Assembly (NCBI RefSeq): GCF_003403095.1
Contig: NZ_CP031555.1
Span: 930,001-994,000 of the forward strand
Reading direction: 5' to 3'
Source: Thalassospira indica
Lineage (GTDB): Bacteria; Pseudomonadota; Alphaproteobacteria; Rhodospirillales; Thalassospiraceae
Length of the DNA: 64,000 nt
The notes under the pieces were generated by a model. That model did not search any database and was not told where the DNA came from. It worked only from the letters and a program-made list of their open reading frames with translations. Of the stretch, positions 38,894-48,022 are shown piece after piece (the stretch's first letter is position 1; each line of letters starts with the position of its first letter). Made by a program: the position numbers and the translations under genes.

Positions 38894-39020
38894 TCTTTCC
38901 GTCATGTACGGTTTTCCTCTTGCTTGAAAAACAACCACTTCTTTCTCATATCGGTAGAAAGGGGGCTTGGTTGCGATCCACTCCGTTTGGCTCCCGATAA
39001 AACCGATCTGGGAGGATCAC

Positions 39021-40157
39021 ATGACGAACTGGATCAGGCTGCCAAACAGCGAAGGTCAATGTGTCGCGCGCTCTGATGGGCAAGGCGACCAAAAAACATA
39101 TCAGCGCGAAGTCGGGCGTGCCGGTTTCGCGGGGCCGTCAGCGCAAATTTATCATCGTCACCCGCCGGCCGGCTGGGCGACATTTGAAGGTCCTTTGCGA
39201 CCACGCGCGTTTTCCCTTGGCAAGCTCTCACCGGGCCCGGCCTGTCCATTGCAGGCCCGCCGGGTGCTTCATAACGAACATATGGAAGTTCGTTACTGGA
39301 AAACCGATAGCAAAATGCATGCGCTTGCCCGTAATGCGGATGGCGATACTCTGATCTTTGTTCACAACGGGGCCGGGGCGCTGTTTTGCGATTACGGTCA
39401 TCTTCCCTATCGCGACGGGGACTATATCCTTTTGCCGCGCGGCACTGCCTGGCGGATCGAGCCATCTGAACTTTCGGAATTCATGATGATCGAGGCAACG
39501 GCAGATGCCTTCAAGCTGCCGGATGCGTCATCGGATGGCGCGCGCGCGGTAGATCCGATGTTGTTCACCTTGCCCAGAATTGACGATGCCTTCATTGCCC
39601 AGCAAGACGACGCATTCTGGGAAATCCACATCAAGCGCCGCGGGCAGGTTTCGACCCTGACCTATCCGTTCAATCCGCTGGATGCGATTGGCTGGGAAGG
39701 GGATCTTTGTGTGGTGAAGCTCAATTGGCGCGATCTTGCAAAACATCGCTCCGACGGGCAGAGAACGCCACCTGCAGCATCCTGTACCTTTGTTACCGGG
39801 ACATTTTCAATCAGCACTTTTATCCCCAAGGTGGGCGAGGGCGAGTCCGGTATCATGCGCGTGCCGTTCTATCATTCCAACGAAGATGCAGATGAGTTCA
39901 TCTTTTATCACCGGGGCGAGTTCTTCAGTCGCGGCGAAATAAAGGCCGGAATGGCAACATTCCATCCGAGCGGTTTCCCGCACGGACCGCATCCAAGCGC
40001 CTATCAGACAAAGATGGTCAAGGCGCCGGTGGAAACCGAAGAAGTGGCCATCATGATCGACAGTCGGGCATTCCTGACGGTTGATGAATCCATTCCGGAC
40101 GGTGCGGAATGGAAGGCGTATGTGAAAACATGGGAAAAAGCGCAAGAGACACTATAA
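39021..40157 (+). CDS. Homogentisate 1,2-dioxygenase family protein
   Basis: This 378-residue cupin-type dioxygenase family member is shorter than the usual ~430-residue homogentisate dioxygenase. Family features are YRDGDYILLPRGTAWRIE, FYHSNEDADEFIFYHRGEF and PSGFPHGPHP, which hold the expected Fe(II) ligands His-Glu-His. The His-to-Glu spacing is one residue longer than in the human and fungal enzymes. The function would be ring cleavage of homogentisate in tyrosine/phenylalanine breakdown. No maleylacetoacetate isomerase or fumarylacetoacetase gene is nearby. The start follows GGGAGG. Confidence 0.82.
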   Translation: MTNWIRLPNSEGQCVARSDGQGDQKTYQREVGRAGFAGPSAQIYHRHPPAGWATFEGPLRPRAFSLGKLSPGPACPLQARRVLHNEHMEVRYWKTDSKMHALARNADGDTLIFVHNGAGALFCDYGHLPYRDGDYILLPRGTAWRIEPSELSEFMMIEATADAFKLPDASSDGARAVDPMLFTLPRIDDAFIAQQDDAFWEIHIKRRGQVSTLTYPFNPLDAIGWEGDLCVVKLNWRDLAKHRSDGQRTPPAASCTFVTGTFSISTFIPKVGEGESGIMRVPFYHSNEDADEFIFYHRGEFFSRGEIKAGMATFHPSGFPHGPHPSAYQTKMVKAPVETEEVAIMIDSRAFLTVDESIPDGAEWKAYVKTWEKAQETL

Positions 40158-40205
40158 GGACTTGCTGACATTCGGTGAAAAATGGCAATTTGGCGCCGCC
40201 AGTTG

Positions 40206-40249
40206 AAGGTGGTAATTTCAGGGAAGGTTGTTAATGTAATTACCACCTT
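40206..40249. repeat. Perfect 12-bp inverted repeat after the dioxygenase gene
   Basis: AAGGTGGTAATT (40206-40217) and AATTACCACCTT (40238-40249) form a perfect dyad with a 20-base spacer. No T tract follows. It lies in the 243-base gap before the unknown gene pair, where no other feature is evident, and could be an operator or a weak terminator. Confidence 0.6.
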
Positions 40250-40400
40250 GTCGGGGTAGTCTGAGTTGTCCCGAGAATTTCTGGCCAAAATGACAAGATG
40301 TTCATTACGTACTGCTTTCTTACGCCGGGAATCCTGCCCTTAAAGGGGCGTCAGGGTGACCATCAGACATTACGCCGATACAGCTTAGCCAAAGCCAAGA

Positions 40401-41567
40401 ATGAATAAACAGAAGATCGTAAATTCCGTCAGCCACAAGTCTCCTGAACCGCATGAGGTGCCGGACGATCCTTTGGCGTGCCTGCCGCAAACATTTGCTT
40501 CGCGCGGTGTCAGGACTCCCTTTACGACCAAGACCCTGCGTTATGCGCGCGTTTCCATTGGCAAGGCCGGACGGAAAATGATCATGTTGCCCGGTCTGTC
40601 TGGCGGACTTGGGACCTATGAATTGCCGCTCGACACATTGCGCGAAGTGTTCGATCTTTCGGTTCATGATCGCATGCTTTACGACCGACTTATCGAGTTG
40701 GAGGATGTCCGCCCGCAGACGGTTCTGGAGCATAGCCGCGACGTTGGCAGTACCGGCGTTGGCGGAGTGGAACTGGCGCGCACCTGCACGCGGCGCAACT
40801 GGACGGAAAAAGCATCACGCGAACTTGGTCAGATGGCGGTTCTCCATCAGGCCCTGCGCCAACTCGGTGGTGATGCTGTCAAGGACATGAAGCGCGAAGA
40901 GTTGATGACCACCGAAGGTCAAATTCGCGCTCGCCGGGCGCTGAACCGCTTTGCATCCGAGCACAAGGTCGCAAATGATACCATCATTGATAGCCTTGGC
41001 GAATGGAGCAAGATGATCGCCCCGGTCGGTCTTGACCTTGAGGGATGTCAGGGGCAGCTTCGCGTTCTGGCCAACGGGCTCAAGAAGTTCGCCCAGGATA
41101 TCGAGGAATGGTCAAATTCCGAACAGTCCGACTTCCGCTTTATGGCTGGACGTGTTGTCAGCGCGACCCGTTCGACAAGTAATCATGCCTTGAAGCGCAT
41201 CGCGGAAGTTGATAGCTGGAACAGTGAACTTGGCAAGGTTCTGACGGATTGGGAAACCGCAAAAAAGGCTATTGGTGAAACGATTGAGTATCTCTGGTGG
41301 CTGCTTGATGGTTGGCAGGAACTGATTGATGTCTGGGATAGGCGGTCTCTTACGGATCGCGCAAAACAGCGCGAAACCGTCGAGGAAGTAGCAAGTTTTG
41401 CGCCGGTCTTGCCGCTTTCAGAGATTGAGAAGTCCGAACAGCAGTTCTGGGCTGATGTACGGGTTAATCAGATGCTTTGGGCTGGTGAATTGCGCAAGCT
41501 GGGCAGTGGTGAAATTGACGCCGATATGATGGATCGTCTCGAACGCTTCAGGAGACAGTCGGCATGA
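40401..41567 (+). CDS. Unrecognised protein, first of an overlapping pair
   Basis: I do not recognise a family in this 388-residue protein. It is soluble, rich in Arg, Glu and Leu, and mostly helical in character. Residues ~1-60 are polar and probably disordered. A stretch near residues 285-305 is Trp-rich (YLWWLLDGWQELIDVWD). No signal peptide, transmembrane helix or nucleotide-binding motif is seen. The codon use and coding strength match neighbouring genes, which argues for a real, resident gene. The stop overlaps the next start (ATGA), so the two products probably act together. The ribosome-binding site is weak. Confidence 0.8.
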   Translation: MNKQKIVNSVSHKSPEPHEVPDDPLACLPQTFASRGVRTPFTTKTLRYARVSIGKAGRKMIMLPGLSGGLGTYELPLDTLREVFDLSVHDRMLYDRLIELEDVRPQTVLEHSRDVGSTGVGGVELARTCTRRNWTEKASRELGQMAVLHQALRQLGGDAVKDMKREELMTTEGQIRARRALNRFASEHKVANDTIIDSLGEWSKMIAPVGLDLEGCQGQLRVLANGLKKFAQDIEEWSNSEQSDFRFMAGRVVSATRSTSNHALKRIAEVDSWNSELGKVLTDWETAKKAIGETIEYLWWLLDGWQELIDVWDRRSLTDRAKQRETVEEVASFAPVLPLSEIEKSEQQFWADVRVNQMLWAGELRKLGSGEIDADMMDRLERFRRQSA

Positions 41568-43015
41568 AGATTGAAGACGCCGGAAAGCTTGGCGTTTCGC
41601 AACTTGGCAAACTGTTTGAATCGCTCAGCAGTAACGAAATTGCCCGCTTCACGCGCGCGATCGAAAGCGATCGTGCCGATCCAAAATTGCCGTTGCCCCA
41701 TGAAGCCATTCTTCAAATCCTGCGCCCGCGTCTGGCATCGCTTAAGCCGGAACGCTATCCGACGCCGATGCGTCAGTTCTGCGATCCGTTTGAAGATCTG
41801 CTGACCTCTGGCGAGCCGAATGAAAAAAGCATCCGCATCAGCCGGTCATCACTGATGCCAATCTGGAATGTCGTGGTGGAATCCGGCGGTCCTGAGTTTC
41901 AACAGGCGATGAAGGACATCGATAAGGCTGCTGCGACCCGCGACACTGCAAAACTCGCCATCGCAGAGCGTAAGCTTTGGCAGATCGGGGCGCAGACGAT
42001 TGAGGATCAACTTGAAAATTCTCATACCGGCGTGAAGCAGGAACGCGCCTTGGCAACCCGACTTGGCTCGCGCATTCACCTTACGGCCTTTGCCGAAGTC
42101 GGCAAGATCTTGCGGGTTGGCGACGAAATTGCGCAGTTGCGTGAACGCTTCCCGTCCGCACCGATCAGGGTGCTTGATGCAAGCGATGTGAAATGGTTGC
42201 GTGACCTGTTCATGTCGATCTCAAAGGAGAAGCCCGGGCTTGAGCCGATGTTCCTGCTCGCAGTTCTGGCACGCCTTTTGCGGCCGAGCGAGTTGTTCAA
42301 GCTTATTCGTGTGCTGTCGACCAAGTCTGATGACCGCACGATCGAGAAAACCAACCTGGCTGAAACCGGTGATCTGATCATTGACCTGTTGGCCGAGACG
42401 GTAACCGAGATTGAACAAGGTGTCGGTACCGGCAAGGACGAAGCCCACATCCTGTCATTGGCCCGCTGGTATGCTTCGGAATTTGTCCGCATCACGCGCG
42501 AATTTAAAATCCGCAAGGATGGCCGTTGGGGTGAAAAGCTGCTTGAAACCCGTCGTCGGGTATCGCGCGCACTTGCCGATACGATGTTTGGCGCAACGCC
42601 GGAACGCGTGATTGATGCCTTGCCAAAGCTTGAAGCGGCTCAAGGCCCGGGGTCGGGGCGTGGTGCACTTGCCCGTCCGATCTTCTCACAGGAATTCGAT
42701 GACGAGAAAGTCCTGGCCGCTGAAAAATCGGCTGAGGCAATTGCCGAAACCGCGCGCATTTCCGATGTGCTCGCAGCCCAAAGTTCGGCGGCCAAAGCGG
42801 TGGTGGAACTTAAGAAGAAGCTCAATCAGATCGGTCGTGCCGGTGTGGACAGCATGCGTCGACTGACTCCCGAAGAAGTCCCGAACGCGCAGCGAAACCT
42901 CATGGCCACGGTGCGTTTGCTTGAGATTGTCGATGGTCCGGAAGATGCCGATGTGCTGCGCCGCCGCGGGATGAATGCACTGCGTGCATTAACAGCCGAT
43001 CAAAAGGCAAGCTGA
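41564..43015 (+). CDS. Unrecognised protein, second of an overlapping pair
   Basis: This 483-residue soluble protein belongs to no family I recognise. It is helix-rich with many charged residues. The N-terminal segment (LGKLFESLSSNEIARFTRAI) resembles helical interaction modules. A middle part (FMSISKEKPGLEPMFLLAVL, then LLRPSELFKLIRVLS) is more hydrophobic but not membrane-spanning. A Gly/Ala-rich linker around residue 360 leads to an alanine-rich, coiled-coil-like C-terminal region (EKSAEAIAETARISDVLAA). Its ATG overlaps the preceding stop. It ends 15 bases before the convergent LysR gene. Confidence 0.8.
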   Translation: MKIEDAGKLGVSQLGKLFESLSSNEIARFTRAIESDRADPKLPLPHEAILQILRPRLASLKPERYPTPMRQFCDPFEDLLTSGEPNEKSIRISRSSLMPIWNVVVESGGPEFQQAMKDIDKAAATRDTAKLAIAERKLWQIGAQTIEDQLENSHTGVKQERALATRLGSRIHLTAFAEVGKILRVGDEIAQLRERFPSAPIRVLDASDVKWLRDLFMSISKEKPGLEPMFLLAVLARLLRPSELFKLIRVLSTKSDDRTIEKTNLAETGDLIIDLLAETVTEIEQGVGTGKDEAHILSLARWYASEFVRITREFKIRKDGRWGEKLLETRRRVSRALADTMFGATPERVIDALPKLEAAQGPGSGRGALARPIFSQEFDDEKVLAAEKSAEAIAETARISDVLAAQSSAAKAVVELKKKLNQIGRAGVDSMRRLTPEEVPNAQRNLMATVRLLEIVDGPEDADVLRRRGMNALRALTADQKAS

Positions 43016-43030
43016 TCAAACCAGTTTGCC

Positions 43031-43948
43031 CTATGTGGCGATTCCACGCGCAAGTTTCTTTACCGTCTCAAGTTGATGAAGCCAGTTCATAAAGGCCCGG
43101 ATCTTTGGCAGGCGTGCGCGGCTTTTCGGGCAGCAGGCGTAATAGTGAAACGGACTGGCCTTGGGTTGGCCGAACGGGGCAATGATCCGGCCGGTTGCCA
43201 GTTCATCGGTGATCGCAAAGGTCGGCAACAACGCCACACCAAGTCCGGCAACGGCGGCCTGCATAGCCATGGTGAAATGCTCAAACTTCGGTCCGTTTTC
43301 GCCGTCAATATCACTAAGCCCGCTTGCCGCAAGCCAATCGGCCCAACCGCGCGGGCGGGTCGCGATGTGCAGCAACGTAAAGTTTCGCAAATCCTCTGGC
43401 TGTGGCGTGCGTCCCAGATTGGCAACCAGTTGCGGGCTGCAGATCGGCACCATTTCCTCGCCATGCAGGATGTGGGCATCAAGTTCCGACCACATTCCTT
43501 CGCCAAACAGAACGGCGATATCGATCTGTTCACGATCAAAGTCGGGCATGCCGATCCGCGAGATGAAATTGATCGCAATGTCGGGATATCTGGCCCGGAA
43601 GTCAGGCAATAATGGAATAAGGCAGCGCGATCCGAATGTCGGCGGGGCAGCAAGTGTCAGAACTCCGCTTTCCGATCCACCCGACAAAAGGGTCAAGGTC
43701 GCACTTTCAAGCTGATCAAGTGCGGGGCGAATGGATTGCAAATAGCTTTCGCCTTCGGGTGTCAGCGCCAGACGTTGCTTTTCGCGGGCAAACAGCTTGC
43801 AGCCAAGCCAGTTTTCAAGCCCCTGAATTTGTCGGCTGACCGCACTTTGGGTCAGATACAATTCTTCAGCCGCGCGTGATGCGCTGCCAAAACGGGCCGT
43901 TTGTTCAAAGCAACTCAATGCCTTGAGGCTGGGAATGCGGCGGCTCAT
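43031..43948 (-). CDS. LysR-family regulator, probably of glutarate catabolism
   Basis: This 305-residue regulator has an N-terminal winged helix-turn-helix (FGSASRAAEELYLTQSAVSRQIQGLENWLG, residues ~20-50) and a GcvA-type C-terminal effector domain. It is transcribed divergently from glutaryl-CoA dehydrogenase across 221 bases that contain two dyads. This is the classical layout for a LysR activator controlling its neighbour. The inferred inducer is glutarate or a related intermediate. Confidence 0.92.
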   Translation of the reverse strand: MSRRIPSLKALSCFEQTARFGSASRAAEELYLTQSAVSRQIQGLENWLGCKLFAREKQRLALTPEGESYLQSIRPALDQLESATLTLLSGGSESGVLTLAAPPTFGSRCLIPLLPDFRARYPDIAINFISRIGMPDFDREQIDIAVLFGEGMWSELDAHILHGEEMVPICSPQLVANLGRTPQPEDLRNFTLLHIATRPRGWADWLAASGLSDIDGENGPKFEHFTMAMQAAVAGLGVALLPTFAITDELATGRIIAPFGQPKASPFHYYACCPKSRARLPKIRAFMNWLHQLETVKKLARGIAT

Positions 43949-43980
43949 CTGTCAACTATTCCGCTATTTGTTCTTGTTTT

Positions 43981-44024
43981 GTTTCATGTGAAACGTTTTA
44001 GATTATGAGTTTTTCGCATAATCT
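43981..44024. promoter_or_regulatory. Dyad sites between lysR and gcdH
   Basis: GTTTCA-TG-TGAAAC (43981-43994) and AGATTATG-N9-CATAATCT (44000-44024) are both perfect. The second contains an ATTAT-N11-ATAAT core that fits the T-N11-A rule for LysR binding sites. Confidence 0.6.
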
Positions 44025-44169
44025 ATGTCGCTTTTATCATTTGCAACTTGCGCTGCCAATTCCTAGCTTTAACCCATAAGCAACTAAGCTTTTCAGGGGT
44101 AGCGTCATCTCGCCCTTCTATGGCGCTGCCCCTGCTTTCTGTAGAAAAATTCATAAAAGGACCAGGCGA

Positions 44170-45360
44170 ATGGCAAGCCGCGCACCGTTTCATTGGGAAG
44201 ATCCGCTCCTGCTTGAAGAGCAGTTGAGCGAAGACGAACGCATGATCCGCGATGCGGCCCGTGCATATTGTCAGGAAAACCTTCAGACCCGCGTTCTGGA
44301 AGCCAACCGTCATGAGATTTTCCATCGCGAAATCATGACCGAGATGGGTGAACTTGGCCTGCTGGGCCCGACCATCCCCGAGGAATACGGCGGACCGGGT
44401 GTCAACCACGTGGCCTATGGTCTTGTGGCCCGCGAAGTTGAACGCGTTGACTCCGGTTATCGCTCGGCAATGTCGGTTCAGAGCTCGCTCGTGATGCATC
44501 CGATCTATGCCTATGGCAGCGAAGAACAGCGCAAGAAATATCTGCCGAAACTGGCAACCGGCGAATGGATTGGCTGCTTTGGCCTGACCGAACCGGACCA
44601 CGGTTCCGATCCGGGCGGCATGAAAACCCGCGCACGCAAGGCTGATGGTGGTTTCACCCTGTCGGGTGCGAAAATGTGGATCACCAACAGCCCGATCGCA
44701 GACGTATTTGTCGTCTGGGCCAAAGATGACGATAGCGTTATCCGTGGCTTCATCCTCGAAAAAGGCATGAAAGGTCTGTCGGCACCGAAGATCGAAGGCA
44801 AGTTTTCGCTACGTGCGTCGATCACCGGCGAAATCGTCATGGACAATGTCTTTGTCCCCGAAGAAAACATGCTGCCGAACGTCAAGGGCCTTGGCGGCCC
44901 GTTTGGCTGCCTGAACAAGGCACGTTATGGCATTGCATGGGGTGCGATGGGGGCTGCTGAATTTTGCTGGCACGCGGCACGTCAGTACACGCTTGATCGC
45001 AAACAGTTCGGTCGTCCGCTTGCGGCGAACCAGCTGATCCAGCTGAAACTGGCCAACATGCAGACCGAAATCACCCTTGGCCTGCAGGGCGCGCTTCAGG
45101 TTGGCCGTCTGCTTGACGAAGGCAAGGGCGCACCGGAAGCCATTTCGCTGATGAAGCGTAACAACTGTGGCAAGGCGCTTGATATTGCCCGTGTTGCCCG
45201 TGACATGCATGGCGGTAACGGTATCGCCGATGAATACCATGTCATTCGACACGCGATGAACCTTGAAGCGGTCAATACCTATGAAGGTACCCACGATGTG
45301 CACGCCCTGATCCTTGGGCGGGCGCAGACCGGAATTCAGGCCTTCACTGCTGAGGCTTGA
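44170..45360 (+). CDS. gcdH: Glutaryl-CoA dehydrogenase
   Basis: This 396-residue FAD enzyme oxidises and decarboxylates glutaryl-CoA to crotonyl-CoA, the final segment of lysine and tryptophan degradation. The FAD-contact motif [17 protein letters not shown] and the C-terminal [20 protein letters not shown] with the catalytic glutamate are diagnostic of this subgroup. The neighbouring CoA-transferase and divergent LysR gene support this assignment. The start is ATG 44170, with AAAAGGACCAGGCG upstream. Confidence 0.96.
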   Translation: MASRAPFHWEDPLLLEEQLSEDERMIRDAARAYCQENLQTRVLEANRHEIFHREIMTEMGELGLLGPTIPEEYGGPGVNHVAYGLVAREVERVDSGYRSAMSVQSSLVMHPIYAYGSEEQRKKYLPKLATGEWIGCFGLTEPDHGSDPGGMKTRARKADGGFTLSGAKMWITNSPIADVFVVWAKDDDSVIRGFILEKGMKGLSAPKIEGKFSLRASITGEIVMDNVFVPEENMLPNVKGLGGPFGCLNKARYGIAWGAMGAAEFCWHAARQYTLDRKQFGRPLAANQLIQLKLANMQTEITLGLQGALQVGRLLDEGKGAPEAISLMKRNNCGKALDIARVARDMHGGNGIADEYHVIRHAMNLEAVNTYEGTHDVHALILGRAQTGIQAFTAEA

Positions 45361-45373
45361 TCCCAAAAGCTTG

Positions 45374-45405
45374 ATCGGGCGGCGGCAGAAATGTTGTCGC
45401 CCGAT
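45374..45405 (+). other. Intercistronic hairpin between gcdH and the CoA-transferase gene
   Basis: ATCGGGCG (45374-45381) pairs perfectly with CGCCCGAT (45398-45405) around a 16-base loop. No adjacent T tract follows, so it may attenuate or stabilise rather than fully terminate. Confidence 0.5.
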
Positions 45406-45451
45406 TTGATTCTACCTGCTTTTTTAAAAGTCGATATTTCGGGATATTCAG

Positions 45452-46675
45452 ATGACTGGCGCACTTTCCGGGCTTCGTGTTCTTGACCTTTCGCGCGTAC
45501 TGGCCGGGCCGTGGGCCAGCCAGACCCTTGCCGACATGGGAGCCGAGGTCATCAAGATCGAACGTCCCGGTGCCGGTGATGATACCCGTGGCTGGGGGCC
45601 GCCCTTTGCCAAGGATGCCAGTGGCAATGACACGACCGAAGCCGCCTATTACCTGACAGCCAATCGCGGCAAGAAATCGCTGACCATTGATATCACCAAG
45701 CCCGAAGGCCAGGAGATCGTGCGCAATCTTGCGGCCGAAAGTGACGTGGTTCTGGAAAACTTCAAGGTTGGTGGCCTTGCCAAATACGGCCTTGATTATG
45801 CGACCCTTTCCAAGGTGAACCCCAAGCTGGTTTATTGTTCGATAACAGGCTTTGGACAGGACGGCCCCTATAAGGACCGGCCGGGCTATGATTTCATGAT
45901 CCAGGGTCTGGGCGGGCTTATGAGCATCACCGGTGCGCCCGATAGTGCACCGGGTGGTCAGCCGATGAAGGTTGGTGTTGCGGTTGCTGATATCTTTACC
46001 GGCCTCTATGCGACTATTGGCATTCTGGCGGCCTTGCGACACCGCGATGCCACCGGCGAGGGGCAGTATATCGACTTGGCTTTGCTTGATGTGCAGGCGG
46101 CCGTTCTTGCCAATCAGGCGATGAACTATCTTGCGACCGGCAACGCACCGGGCCGCCTTGGCAATGCCCATCCCAATATTGTGCCTTACGAAGCCTTTCC
46201 GACGGCGGATGGCTATCTGATCCTGGCGGTTGGCAATGACAGCCAGTTCAAGAGCTTCTGCGCGGTTGCGGGGCTGGATGCCTTGCCGCTTGATGAACGT
46301 TACGCCACCAACCGCAACCGTGTGGCCAATCGCACCGAACTGGTGCCGCTAATCCGTCAGGCCATGGTTACCAAAACCACCGACGCATGGATTGATGCGC
46401 TTGAAAAGGCTAATGTGCCGTGCGGTCCGATCAATACCCTTGATCGCGTTTTTGATAACCCGCAGGTCAAGCATCGCGGTATGGTCAAGCAGCTTGCCCA
46501 TCCGACGGCCGGAACTGTCCCGACAGTTGCCAACCCGATCAAGTTTTCCAAAACACCGATCACGGATGAAAAAGCCCCGCCGATGCTGGGGCAACACAGC
46601 GACGAAATCTTGCGCAAGGTGGCTGACCTTAGCGACGACCAGATTGCCAAGTTGCGTGACGCCGGCATTGTCTGA
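45452..46675 (+). CDS. CaiB/BaiF CoA-transferase, probable succinyl-CoA:glutarate CoA-transferase
   Basis: This 407-residue class III CoA-transferase has a Rossmann-like start, GLRVLDLSRVLAGPWASQTLADMGAEVIKIE, and the catalytic aspartate in DLALLDVQAAVLANQ. The SITGFGQDGPYKDRPGYDFMIQ segment is typical. Position directly downstream of gcdH suggests it loads CoA onto glutarate (human SUGCT equivalent), so the pair would convert glutarate to crotonyl-CoA. The substrate is inferred from context. Confidence 0.9.
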   Translation: MTGALSGLRVLDLSRVLAGPWASQTLADMGAEVIKIERPGAGDDTRGWGPPFAKDASGNDTTEAAYYLTANRGKKSLTIDITKPEGQEIVRNLAAESDVVLENFKVGGLAKYGLDYATLSKVNPKLVYCSITGFGQDGPYKDRPGYDFMIQGLGGLMSITGAPDSAPGGQPMKVGVAVADIFTGLYATIGILAALRHRDATGEGQYIDLALLDVQAAVLANQAMNYLATGNAPGRLGNAHPNIVPYEAFPTADGYLILAVGNDSQFKSFCAVAGLDALPLDERYATNRNRVANRTELVPLIRQAMVTKTTDAWIDALEKANVPCGPINTLDRVFDNPQVKHRGMVKQLAHPTAGTVPTVANPIKFSKTPITDEKAPPMLGQHSDEILRKVADLSDDQIAKLRDAGIV

Positions 46676-46764
46676 TCTGACGGTGATTTCCGTGCATTTG
46701 GTGCCCTCTGATTGTCTTTCTGCCAAAGAAGTCCTCGTTTTGCGTGAATAGTGCGCTGCACATT

Positions 46765-46907
46765 ATTTTGTAAAGTGTCTATATGACGCAATCAGAACCA
46801 GTTTGGATGCCATTTTAAGGCGGATATTGCGGAACTTCTGTAAATATCGACGCTTTCTTGACCACCGGATTGCAAGTCTCTGTAGATTTTATATCATTTT
46901 ACAAAAT
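46765..46907. repeat. Widely spaced AT-rich inverted repeat upstream of the polyamine transporter operon
   Basis: ATTTTGTAAA (46765-46774) and TTTACAAAAT (46898-46907) are exact reverse complements separated by 123 bases. The second copy lies 18 bases before the transporter ATPase start. Together they could be a pair of regulator half-sites in the otherwise empty 250-base gap. Confidence 0.4.
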
Positions 46908-46925
46908 ACAAATTCGGGGAAGTGC

Positions 46926-48020
46926 ATGTCAGAAGTAGTCATTTCGGCAAAGTCTGTTGGAAAAACATTTGGGTCGGGTGCCGATAAAGTCACGGCACTG
47001 GACGACGTATCTGTCGATATCTTTCAGAATGAGTTTTTCACCATGTTGGGTCCTTCGGGCTGTGGCAAAACGACTTTGCTGCGTCTGATCGGCGGGTTTG
47101 AACAGGCTACTTCGGGGCAAATTTTGCTTGAAGGGAAGGCGCTAAATGACCTTCCGCCTTACAAGCGGCCCATCAACACGGTGTTTCAGTCCTATGCACT
47201 TTTCCCGCATTTGACGGTCAGACAGAACATCACGTTCGGGCTTGAAATCCAGGGTGTGGCGCGCAAACAGGCCGATGATCGCGCCGAAGAGATGCTTGAA
47301 CTTGTGCGGCTCGCCCAATACGGGGACCGCGTGCCAAGCCAGCTTTCCGGTGGCCAGCAGCAGCGTATTGCGCTGGCCCGTGCATTGGCACCGGCGCCAA
47401 AGGTTTTGCTGCTTGATGAACCGCTTTCGGCACTTGATCTGAAACTGCGCAAGGAAATGCAGGTCGAACTCAAACGCCTGCAGACAGAAACCGGGATTAC
47501 CTTTGTTTTTGTCACCCATGACCAGGAAGAGGCGCTTGCGATGTCAGACCGCATTGCGGTTATGAAATCGGGCGAAATTCTTCAGATCGGTGCGCCACGT
47601 GAAATCTATGAAGCCCCGACCCATCGCTTTGTTGCCGACTTTATCGGCGACAGTAACTTCCTTGTGGGTAATCTTGTCGATAATGGTACTGGCAAACGTG
47701 CCATTAAGCTTGGTGGTGGTCAGGTAATTGAACTGACACAGGACGTTTCCGGTCAACGAAGTGGCGAGGTTACTGTTTCGGTCCGTCCGGAACGCCTTGG
47801 ACTGGTTGCTGAAAGTAAGGCCAACGCAAATCAGCTTGTCGGGACCGTTTCGACCGTCATCTATTTCGGCACGGATACGACCTATCAGATTGATCTGGGC
47901 AATGACGCCCTGTTGACAGTCCGGATGCAAAACGGATCGGGTGCGAAGGCCGATTTCGCCCAGGGCGAACGTGTCGGCATCACCATGTCCCCTGATTCCA
48001 TTCGGGTACTGGCGGATTGA
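46926..48020 (+). CDS. Polyamine-type ABC transporter ATP-binding protein (PotA-like)
   Basis: This 364-residue ATPase has Walker A GPSGCGKTT, signature LSGGQQQRIALARAL, Walker B VLLLDEPLSALD and a C-terminal TOBE domain (from ~residue 285). This is the CUT1/POPT layout of spermidine/putrescine importers. ATG 46926 follows GGGGAAG, and the longer frame from 46803 is disregarded. Its stop precedes the next ATG by 2 bases. With the two permeases and the binding protein it forms a full importer. Confidence 0.93.
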   Translation: MSEVVISAKSVGKTFGSGADKVTALDDVSVDIFQNEFFTMLGPSGCGKTTLLRLIGGFEQATSGQILLEGKALNDLPPYKRPINTVFQSYALFPHLTVRQNITFGLEIQGVARKQADDRAEEMLELVRLAQYGDRVPSQLSGGQQQRIALARALAPAPKVLLLDEPLSALDLKLRKEMQVELKRLQTETGITFVFVTHDQEEALAMSDRIAVMKSGEILQIGAPREIYEAPTHRFVADFIGDSNFLVGNLVDNGTGKRAIKLGGGQVIELTQDVSGQRSGEVTVSVRPERLGLVAESKANANQLVGTVSTVIYFGTDTTYQIDLGNDALLTVRMQNGSGAKADFAQGERVGITMSPDSIRVLAD

Positions 48021-48022
48021 TC

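Noticed and set aside
38682-38894. Minus-strand frame beginning MVRPTGFEPVAPRLG
   Set aside because: It is the antisense of tRNA-Arg and the adjacent terminator, a well-known source of false proteins.
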